The notes below the pieces were generated by a model that saw only the letters and a list, made by a program, of their open reading frames with translations, was not told the origin of the DNA and made no database searches. A DNA stretch of 64,000 bases from the NCBI GenBank assembly GCA_027575765.1, contig JANBPT010000036.1, positions 1 to 64,000 on the forward strand, given 5' to 3'. The DNA comes from Tieghemiomyces parasiticus (Eukaryota > Kickxellomycota > Dimargaritomycetes > Dimargaritales > Dimargaritaceae). Made by a program: the position numbers and the translations under genes. This document shows, one piece after another, positions 55,801 through 64,000 of the stretch (its first letter is position 1; each line of letters begins with the position of its first letter).

Positions 55801-57282
55801 TGGCCGGAGTCTTGGCTACGCGGAGCGGGTCGCGACCCTCGTGGTCGAGGACCAGGTCGTCAATTCCCGGCTGGGCCAGGAGCAGGCGGACCACTTCGGT
55901 GCGGCCCGTCTTGGCAGCGTGGTGCAAGGCGGTCCAGCCGTAGCTGTCCTGGCTGTTAAGTAGGTCGCGGGCCTGTAGCGAGAGGATGAATTCGATGGTG
56001 GTCTTGGTGGCGAACTGGATGGCCAGGTGCAGCGGGGTGACCTGGGCGGGGACCGGCGGCGAGGCGAAAGGTACGGGGGATTCGCCATGCGTGGTACCTG
56101 GGGGGCTCTCGGCAGCCTGCGCGGCCTGGTGATCGTCCGACCACTCCTGCAGGGCTTTACGCAGTCCTTCATGGTCACCTGGGGGAGGGTCGGGAGAATG
56201 GATGGTGGAGAGCGTGTGAGTTAGTCGCTTGGCAAAGTAATACCAGAGAGGTATGGAGGTAAACCTCGCAGGTGTCTAGGGAGAGGGGCGCCAGGCGTTG
56301 CGTATAGATGACGGATCTCCGGAAAGGGCCGGGAGCTACTCGTCAGCGAACCTAGTTATTAACAATCGGTTCATCCCCTGGGGTGCTAATTTCGACGTCT
56401 TCCCCTATTCCCCCCTCCTTTCTCATCATCACCGACGCAGGCAGAGGAGGTAGGGTTTAAAGGTCACATGTCGTCACAGGACCCCGCCGCCCAGACAACG
56501 TAATTGTCTAGGCGCGCAGTTCAGTTTAGCTACCCGCTGTCCGTACACAGAACCCTCCGTATTTCCCAGGCCTCGGTCGGGTAACTGGTCTGGGAAACCA
56601 TAGGATCCCGTGTTCTGTACGCTCCTTTAATCGGGGATACGAGTCGAAGGGCCGCACTGCCCCCCCAAACGGTGTGTCAGGGCCGATACCTCCTTTGTGG
56701 GGATAGGGGGCCCACACGACTCGCGTGACAACCACACCCCCTCCTTGGTGACACCGGAACAAAAGCGCCCCTCCTGGTCAAGGTACTGGGGTTACTGACA
56801 GGCGTCGAGTGTGGTGGCACCTAGAGAAGGCAGATGGATTCCTTACCTGAGCGGAGGGCCTCTACGAGCTGGAACTTTTTCAGGGCCATGTCAGAGACTG
56901 TCGGCATGGGCAATAGGGGAGGCGGGAGGTTTGGCGAAATGCGAGTGGTTAAGAAAGAGGGACGAGGGATGTGCCTGTCGGAGATGGGCGAGTTTAAAAA
57001 TGACCGGGGGCCAAGTGCGTCAGGGTTTCCCGATTGGTAGTCTGGCCTCTGGTTGGCCCGCTGCCACTGGCCGGTCAGTTCCCCGGGCGAAAGCGGCCAT
57101 ATCGACGCTTGACACCGAGGGAGCGGAGTCCTCGGCTAGCGCGTCGAGTCTGACCTAGCGTACCCTTTGACGACTGGCGGAGATGAGAGAAGGGGGGGGG
57201 GGTTCAACCTACCTTGACTCTTTCGGCGGGCTGAGTTATTGTCAGGCACGACGATGGTGGGCACAGATGAGTCGCCCATCAT
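52817..57282 (-). CDS. OSH1: oxysterol-binding protein with ankyrin repeats and PH domain (Osh1/Osh2 type)
   Basis: Three coding exons: 57213-57282, 56847-56897 and 52817-56178, with introns of 315 and 668 nt. All junctions are phase 1 and the product is 1160 residues. Residues about 25-165 begin MALKKFQLVEALRSGDHEGL and continue into ankyrin repeats (TPLHLAIQ, then GWTALHHAAKTGRTEVVRLL). Another ankyrin unit lies near 220-265. A PH domain spans about 288-382 (LQGYLLKWTNFASGYKRRYF). After a Ser/Pro-rich linker and a coiled-coil-like part, an acidic patch followed by MFYDFEE at 675-681 resembles a FFAT motif for binding VAP at the ER. The ORD lipid-transfer domain runs from about 729 to 1154, with the signature EQVSHHPP at 830-837. 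Such proteins exchange sterol/PI4P at membrane contact sites. If the first exon is non-coding, an internal ATG at 56889 gives 1134 residues. Confidence 0.93.
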
Positions 57283-59140
57283 GGTAGGACGTATAGCTGT
57301 TAGGAAAAAAAGGTCAGCTAGCGGAGGTTTGGGCGCGAAACCCCGGTTAGATAAAATAAAAACGATATAAGCCAAGCGCGGTAAGGCGGGGTAAGGTCAG
57401 ATAGCTTCGTGGCCGACGGGAATGCAGCAATAGAGTTAAAGTGGCAGGGTTTTGGGCGACGACGGGCAAGAGAGTTTCGATGCAGCGGAACGCGACGGCG
57501 ACGATGCAAATTTGGCAGGGCGGACAGAGACGACGGCGGTTAAAAGGGGGAAAAGGCAGAGCGGTTGGGGAGAGGAGGAGGAATGAAGCGTAGATAGAGA
57601 TGAGCGGAATAATTAAGCAGAGAGAAAGGAGGGGCAATAGGGGTGGGGGGTGGTGATGGAGAAGGGCTCTCGACTAGGAAAGGGGTCAAGGATAACGAGG
57701 GGCTGGTTGCAGTGCATATAGCTCAACTGCGCTACGGGCAGTGTGCGTGTGCGTGTGTGTGTGGGGGGGGGGGAGTGCCGCATAAAGAGACATCGGTCGT
57801 CGACAACAAGGGATGGTCCAGGCGTCAGCCAGCCGGGGGTAGACAGTGGCCGGCCTAATGGGTAGGCGGCCTAAACATAGTGGGGCAACGGAGGCGGTGT
57901 GCTGATCTCTAGGGCGTGGTTCACAGTGACGGCCGTGGCCGGTGGAATGGGGCAAACCTCAGGCATTACGACGGGCCGGGACCGAGGAGCGGCGTACCGT
58001 CTCGGTTGGGGGTGGAGGGATGGTCCGATAAAGCCTATTATTATTTTTTGGGAGAGGGATCGACCAGAAAAAAGTCGGACGGTCAGCTGGGGCCTAGCAG
58101 AATGGTTCGGTTTCAAGGTGGGGCGGTTGGGGTGAGAAACACGCACATGTTCCTGAAGCCCTGACCCGGACGACGGGGTGGGAGACGAAGGGGAGGGGGT
58201 GGCACGTCCGTCGTTCACAGGTGGTACACAACCGTAATCGATTCGGGGCGGTGGCGGGGCACAGCCAGGCCGGTATATATGGAGCCACCGACCGGAACTG
58301 GCAGGCAGCCTGTATGCAATGCGGAGGATGAATGCCAGGCGTGGGCTGACTGGGAGGCAGTGGTAGGCGTGCCGCTATAAATAGGGGGAGGAAAGGGCCG
58401 GAGTGCCCTGCATGGCACATTCGTATGTAATATTCCTGGGCTGGGGCACAGCAGGCACATTGCATTACAAACCGTCATCTGCCAAGCTTTCTCATTCCCT
58501 AGCGCTACAGTCTCGAGGCGTCACCCCACTAGGCCCAGGTATCTGACCAGATTTCTGCCGGATTTTTTTTCGAATCACCCCATCCTCTCGACCAACTTTA
58601 CCGTCAATCAGCCGCGGTCCCAAATATTTAGCCCTAGATACCTGACCCCGCAACCCCAGCCAGTTGGCAGTACGGTGTCGCCGCCGTCCAGGGCCTGTGG
58701 GCGGGGAGGTCATGTCGAACCGGCCCGGCTTGAGTAGGCCTGGTACCGTTGGATAAGGCCCTTGTACCCGAAATGCCTCCCCAGTAAAATACAGGGTCAC
58801 TCCAGGCGCCATCGAAAGACCGACCCAAAGCCAATGCTGGCCCGCGACTACGCGTCAAGTGACGGGCCCAAACTCTGGTTGAAACATTGTGGGCCTATTG
58901 TCGCGAAGGACGTGTGCCGTGGGAGGCGGGAGGGGACACAAACTGTGCCGCTATCCAAACTCGGCCTGTCCTGAGCAACCCCCTCCCCCTCTCCCAGGAA
59001 TTTTGAGGACTGTCCATCTACCATCGATACCCATGACTGTACTTGCTAGATAAGTACGTGTAGATTAGAACGGCCATTTATTTAGTACCCATGGGACTCT
59101 ATCGGCTTGGTAATAGAGGCAATCCAGCCTACTAATGAAC
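57283..59140. other. intergenic stretch upstream of OSH1-like
   Basis: On the minus strand a strong pyrimidine tract ending in CTAACAG (about 57299-57315) lies just upstream of the first OSH1-like ATG and could be the acceptor of a 5' UTR intron. Further left-to-right there are a GT-rich/G-run region near 57740-57773 and a TATAAATA near 58375 with no associated gene. Frames up to about 120 codons are not convincing. Confidence 0.45.
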
Positions 59141-59554
59141 CTAAAGCTTCGAGATGCGGCGCTTGGTGAACTGCGGCGGCTTATCTGTCTTCCGGATCCG
59201 CAGGCGCCGTTGTTTGGCCTGTAAATGGATAGTGGCACAGTAGGGTCAGGATTGTATAGATGCTGTTAGTGACGAGCTTAACATCATGGGTTTAAACGGT
59301 ACAGGTCACATGGGCTACTCATTGCAGCCGAGAGTGAAAGGGTGCCATCCGCAAAGTCTTCCACATCTTGACGGTACACTAAGCTCCCCCCTCCCCTCTG
59401 GTAAACCCTATGGCTTACCGATCCTACCTACCTTGAGCATGGTCTTGAGGCAGCGGGTCTTGATGGAACTCTTAAACCGCAGAGGCGTGAAGATCGGAGC
59501 GGCGGCGCGCAGCAGCCCTGTAGGCTGAATGAGTGACCTCCAGAGGGCGAGCAT
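59141..59554 (-). CDS. small mitochondrial protein, probably ribosomal bL36m with degenerate zinc site
   Basis: Two coding exons: 59432-59554 (41 residues from ATG 59554, donor GTAGGT) and 59141-59218 (acceptor CAG, stop TAG), with a 213-nt phase-0 intron and a product of 66 residues. Residues 1-25 (beginning MLALWRSLIQPTGLLRAAAP) form an amphipathic, acid-free presequence. The mature part, FKSSIKTRC at 27-35 then KAKQRRLRIRKTDKPPQFTK, aligns without gaps to bL36 (pattern K-x-S-x-K-x-x-C, basic middle, R-x-I, then P). Only the first of the four zinc ligands (Cys35) is present; the positions of the second Cys, third Cys and His are Thr, Lys and Gln. Zinc-free bL36 variants exist in bacteria. 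The identification is plausible but not certain, and another small basic mitoribosomal protein is possible. Confidence 0.55.
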
Positions 59555-60435
59555 CGTGGGCAAGGGGGGCGGAATCTCAGAACGGGGAAGCTGAAAATGT
59601 GGGGGGAAGAATGAAAGACGGCGTGTAGAATACAGAGATCTTGTGGCCAGGTGCTGGGATCCTAAGCAATGCGGGAATTGCGAGTCCAAAACCCAAAGGG
59701 GAGGGGGGGGGGACAAATTGTGAGGCCCGTGATTCGCAGGGGGGGGGTAAGAAAATTGGTGCAACGAGACCTGCCATTCGACTGGCCCCGGATAGACTTA
59801 TTCACGGTAGAGCTCCCTTCACTTCTCTTTCCCTAGTACGGGGCGAAACAATTAAGCCTTTACCTTAACCTCTGGCATCGAAGCCACAAGCCTGGCCGGC
59901 TGCTATAATACGATTTCACCAGCCTGGGCTAGTCTACCTCAGGAACATTAGAATCCAGGGATGGTTCGAGACATGTGACTATTATAGTATCCAGATGCAG
60001 TATACGAATAGATAGAGAAGTATGGGAAACCGAACTACACTTGCATGCAGAAACAATTGGATTTAAGCGATATACCTTGCCTAGAAAAATCATCAAAATG
60101 CAGACAGAGGGATAAGACGAAAGCACTTTGGAATACGAAGCCCGGATGATGGCAGCGATGGGTTGTGAGCCAACGTCGTCTAGATCTATGCAACAGCCTC
60201 TGGTCGGATCCTACAGCGGGTAATCTCTAGGGTCCGCTCGCTCGAGAACATGGCCGGTTGAAAGCGAATAACCGATAAAGGAGCGAAGAGGGGAGAGTGA
60301 TATATTAAAAGCTACCGCGACCGTTCTTGATGGACACCGACCCTCTGTAACTCAGCCCACCAACGTGGGTCTAAACTAAGGTACTATCCCGACGATGCTA
60401 AGCGGGGAAAAGAGAGTAGCGAGAGGGTGCTCAGC
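59555..60435. other. intergenic stretch between bL36m-like and mitoferrin
   Basis: This is the upstream region of the bL36m-like gene (with G runs near 59704 and 59741) and the 3' flank of the mitoferrin gene. No gene seen. Confidence 0.5.
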
Positions 60436-61699
60436 TCAGGCCTTTTGGCTAGCGTCGTTTTTGGCGATGTACCATTTGAAGTACTCATAGGTGACCCATG
60501 AGAGGGCCGTGGAGGGCATGTGGGAGATGATCCGTGGTTGAACGCCTTTCCAGAAGCCGGCAAGACCGCGCCGTTCGTAGATAATTTTGGCCGCGTCGAT
60601 CATACCCCGGGTCTGCTTCAACCGCGGATCGGTGCTATCCCCACGGGTCTGGAGAAGGGTTCGCATCACATCGAGCGGGGTGGTGGCGGCGGCGGCGAAC
60701 GCGCCCGCGGCAGCCCCGGCGATGATGTGGGTTTTGGGGTCATATAGGCCCTCCGGATTTAGAAAATTACGGCACGACTCGTAGCATGCAAATTGGATCG
60801 ACTGGAACGGGATCGTCATGGCTAGGGTGGTCGGGTAGGATACGTAAAAGGCGCCGAGACCCTCGGTACGAAACACGCGCACGGCGCACTGCAAAATGTT
60901 GCGGTGCGTCGAGCCATGGACCTGCATGCGCTGCTTGATCACGTCAAAGGGGTTCATGACGGCATCTGACACCACCGTGGCGCAGGCCCCGCCCAGACCG
61001 GAGGCCAGCGGGTGACTGCCATTGCCCACGTTTCCGCCCACAAGATCCTTGACGTACTCGTAGGTGGCGAAGTAGAGAGCGTGCGAGGGGCCCGCACCTA
61101 GAATCACCGAGTTGACCCCACGCCAGAGCGTCCGGAGGCCCTCGGTGTGGCTAATTTGGGATATGGCCTGTGTGACGCCTGTGTATACGGCTTGGGGACT
61201 GGGGTGGATCACTTGCATTCGGGTCTAGGGACGAGGTGGCGAAATAAACCATAAAAAAAGGGACGTAGGTCCGAGTAAGCGCAAGTAAAGGCTACGTGTG
61301 GTGGGTGGTCCTAGGGAGCCGGGGTGTGGTAGCCGACTTGACGCTTTACAACCACGAGTACGGGAGGGTCGGACGTGCGGATATAGGATGGTCGGAGGGA
61401 CCCACACTCGTACGAAATGTCACGCTGAGCCCTATTCAAGTGATACTGAAAGAAACCCAGCCCAAATCTGACAAATGGTGGTGGCAGGGGGGGAGACTTA
61501 CCTTGATGCTGTCAAAAGGGTACATGACAGAATGCTCAACGATCCCGGCCATGGCGCCCGCAACGAGATGAATGAACAGCGGGGAGCTCTCCGGGAGGGC
61601 CTCATAGTCCTGGTCAGTGACATGGTCGCCCATGACGAGGCGATGCGGTACTTGGTAAGCGGGTACGGGTACGGCGGGCGTGAGGTTGGCGCCGTGCAT
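60436..61699 (-). CDS. MRS4: mitoferrin-type mitochondrial iron carrier (Mrs3/Mrs4)
   Basis: Two coding exons: 61502-61699 (66 residues from ATG 61699, donor GTAAGT) and 60436-61224 (acceptor TAG), with a 277-nt phase-0 intron and a product of 328 residues. Three carrier repeats are visible with the signatures PFDSIKTR (61-68), PFDVIKQR (158-165) and PLDVMRTL (249-256). The first helix stretch [20 protein letters not shown] is diagnostic for the mitoferrin/Mrs3-Mrs4 subgroup, which imports ferrous iron across the inner mitochondrial membrane for heme and Fe-S synthesis. The intron splits the first repeat after SIK. A GTAAGT donor at 62361 and a TAG near 61710 suggest an additional intron in the 5' leader. 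Confidence 0.93.
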
Positions 61700-63771
61700 T
61701 GGGCGGCGGCTAGACGGCGGTGGCGAGAGGGGGCTTGGTGAAGCTAGTGGTCCACCGTCCCGATAGGATAAACAGAGAAATGTGAGGTATGCGGTATTGT
61801 GGTTAAAAGGGGGGCTGGGCGGATCGGAGGAATATGGATGGGCCGCTACATACGCCGTGGGAGCGTTGGTGCGTAAGGGTTAGGTGAAAATGGCCAATGG
61901 CTGGGGACGATCGCGCTGCAATATGACCAGACGGCGTCTATCTGGTAGGCCAGGAGAAGGCCAATGTGCTAAACGGAGGAGGAAAGAGTCGTCCGATCGG
62001 TCGGAATGCGGAGAGGATAGGGTCTCGAGCTCAGGGTAACCAAAGCCGTGTCTCTCCCAAGCAGCCAAGTCTGCCGCCGTGTGCTGGCCTCTCTCCCATC
62101 TCCACCTGGTTCAGCCGTGGCGGGGCAGACAAGCAAGCCTATACACCGAAGACAGGGGGGGAGTGGCAACATGAACCGTTAGGCGCAAGGGGGAGAGAGG
62201 GGAGCACAGTGTCCCTCTGTTGTCATGCAGCGTGGCTTGACCCGGCCGGGCCGTCCCCTTTTGCCACCTTCGCTCTCTGCTGCGTTTGTGTAGTCAGCGC
62301 CGCACTCCCCAGGAGCGACCGCCCGAAGCCTAAAGACGTGTGGCAGTAGAGGCTGACTTACCTTGTACTACGGCGGGGCACCGACGTTAGGCGCGGTGAA
62401 TGTGGCTGGTTTCGGGCGAAGGTTCAGGTGCACCAGGGCTCTGTGGAGGCAAAAGTGGTGCCGGCCGATCGGTCTGTCGGGTTAGGAATTGTCGGGACAC
62501 CAGAATCTTGGAGAGGTGCAAGGTTAGACGTGGCAAGGAAGGCGTTTGGTGATGCGGAGGCGGATCAGGTTGTCTGGAGCTGAGCCATGTATGCTTCGGC
62601 TCGTCACGACTTGAAGGGGACTGGTCTACCTAATGCTTATAGGTATCAGGAAAGTTGGTTGGTTCGAGGTTTTTGTTGTAAAATAATGGTAAATAGTAGA
62701 AAAGAGAGAGGCTAAACAGGAGGCCAGGGGTATGGGGCCAAGAGGAGGCGAGGCCCAATGCTTATCAGATATACAATCGGCAGTAGTAATAATGTGACTC
62801 CTGAGGATCACCACCGGGCGGGTTACGCGGCCCAGGCCCTCTCACCACTCCCGCCTTGGTAAAACTGATAAAACTAAGCCCGGGGGGATTACGGCGAGGC
62901 CTGTAAGCCAATGAAGATTAAAAAAAAAGTATCGCCCCAAGCCATCTGATTCACCCATCTTATCCCCTCTCTTTCACGCGCGGATTTCTGAGAATCACTG
63001 TGGGGCGGCGAAATATAGACGGACGGGACGGGCCCAGTAATGGGTGTCGACGCCATTACAGGTGACGGACGGGGCAGAATGATCCGTTGTGCCGCTTCCT
63101 CCCAATACTGCGGGCCTCGCCCTGCCATAGTGTCCCCGCCGATAGGCCTCGCGGACGGTACACTATAGCTGCTGGCCATTGGCCGATGGTTCCCAACGCC
63201 TGGTCAACTCAGGTGCTGGGCCTGTGTATCGAGTGTGCCAGGGCGGACGGTGGGAGGGGGAAGGCATCTCGACTCAAGCCACCGCCCCTGACGTGTGGAT
63301 GGACCAGCTGGCGGGCAGTGCCTGGCCAGGCCAACAGCCCACGCGGCCACTGTGGCCGGTCGCCGTCCTTCATAGGGGGCGAGTGGGGCAGGGGGAGGAG
63401 GAGTCAGTTGATGTAAGAGTGGGGCCGGATGGTGTACGCATCGTGAAGTATTAGACAGTGGATCGGCACCACGCGTAGTAGTCTGGCCGTAGCTCTATTG
63501 ATCGAAGTGAGTGCCCGGCGGGGACTGTGGGTCTTCATCATTGGCAGCGCTCCTAAACAGGAGCCATAGCGTGCCAAGAGTGCTGCTTAATCAACCACCA
63601 TCAGGTGACATGTGCCGTAAGGCAGCCCGACCGGCGCGGCCCAGGGAGTCGACGTGGTGGGGTCAGCGGATACGTACGATCAGCTCTGCAAAGCAGCGGT
63701 AACGATGACCTCCCAAGCCCACCCAGGCATATCCCCACCCCTCCGTCGGACCCGCAGACCATTACCATGGG
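61700..63771. other. intergenic stretch upstream of mitoferrin
   Basis: The left part probably contains the leader exon and 5' UTR intron of mitoferrin (candidate intron about 61710-62361). A minus frame from ATG 63179 (96 codons) is Pro/Ser-rich and lacks a clear splice partner, so it is not called. A + frame at 63179-63454 overlaps the same region and is also unsupported. Confidence 0.45.
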
Positions 63772-64000
63772 TCATGTGGCACGTGACTCGATAGGCCAGT
63801 CAGCGGGGGTATGAGCGGCAGCCACGGCTGGGGTGAGGCGAGCGGACTGGGGCATCGTCCCCAAGGTGAGACGCGGGCCATCGCCGGGTCGTTTAATCGG
63901 CCGATTAGCCACACCCGCTGCGCCCACCTTCCGGCTTGGCTGTAGACTGGTGGGCGGGGCCGAAGCGGACGGCTGGGTACACACGTAATGGGTGCCCAGC
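63772..64000 (-). CDS. possible 3' end of an unidentified minus-strand gene (partial)
   Basis: On the minus strand the frame is open from the window edge to TGA at 63772-63774, about 76 codons. It encodes an Ala/Pro/Arg-rich peptide (for example VANRPIKRPGDGPRLTLG). Composition resembles local coding DNA, but the family is unrecognised and chance openness in GC-rich sequence is quite possible. Confidence 0.22.
   Translation of the reverse strand, partial: LGTHYVCTQPSASAPPTSLQPSRKVGAAGVANRPIKRPGDGPRLTLGTMPQSARLTPAVAAAHTPADWPIESRAT

Overview
The window is nuclear DNA from a fungus. It holds spliceosomal genes with short introns (about 110-670 nt, GTAAGT-like donors), an alpha-aminoadipate-type lysine gene (LYS1), a KRE9/KNH-type cell-surface protein, MSS51, a PRM10/ThrE membrane protein and an Osh1-type ankyrin-PH-ORD protein. 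Most protein genes contain introns, which argues against a Saccharomyces-type yeast. The large gene-free spacers and GC-rich third codon positions would fit an early-diverging (zygomycete-grade) lineage, but that placement is tentative. I found no rRNA, convincing tRNA, CRISPR array or intact transposon gene.

Layout. 1-13 kb: the 3' end of an unknown + gene, then a minus-strand series: PRM10/ThrE-like protein, MSS51, mitoribosomal mL38 and ribosomal eS28 (start codon alone on its own coding exon). 13.9-18 kb: two + genes in tandem, quinolinate phosphoribosyltransferase and a succinyl-CoA:glutarate CoA-transferase homologue that contains a 12-nt exon. 18.3-25 kb: an unknown basic (probably nuclear) protein on minus and a 1257-residue PPR protein on plus. 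26-38.6 kb: mostly non-coding, with an unknown secreted protein (minus) and a GPI-anchored KRE9-domain protein (plus). 38.6-50 kb: an F-box/WD40 protein (plus), then a TMEM42-like membrane protein, MCM5 and LYS1 (all minus). 50.4-52.4 kb: an AT-rich segment bounded by inverted repeats, probably a degenerate mobile element. 52.8-62 kb: OSH1-like, a small bL36m-like mitoribosomal protein and mitoferrin (all minus). The right edge may hold the end of another minus-strand gene.

Common themes. Six or seven products are expected in mitochondria (MSS51, mL38, PPR protein, bL36m-like, mitoferrin, CoA-transferase), mostly serving organellar translation, RNA handling and metal or acyl metabolism. The quinolinate and glutarate enzymes sit side by side, and both lie downstream of tryptophan/lysine breakdown. 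Otherwise this is an ordinary eukaryotic mixture of housekeeping genes with no operon-like logic. Exon boundaries were assembled by eye from splice consensus, reading-frame phase and recognisable protein families. The less usual observations are the microexon, the one-codon first exon, the apparent zinc-site loss in bL36m, the inverted-repeat segment and two orphan proteins.
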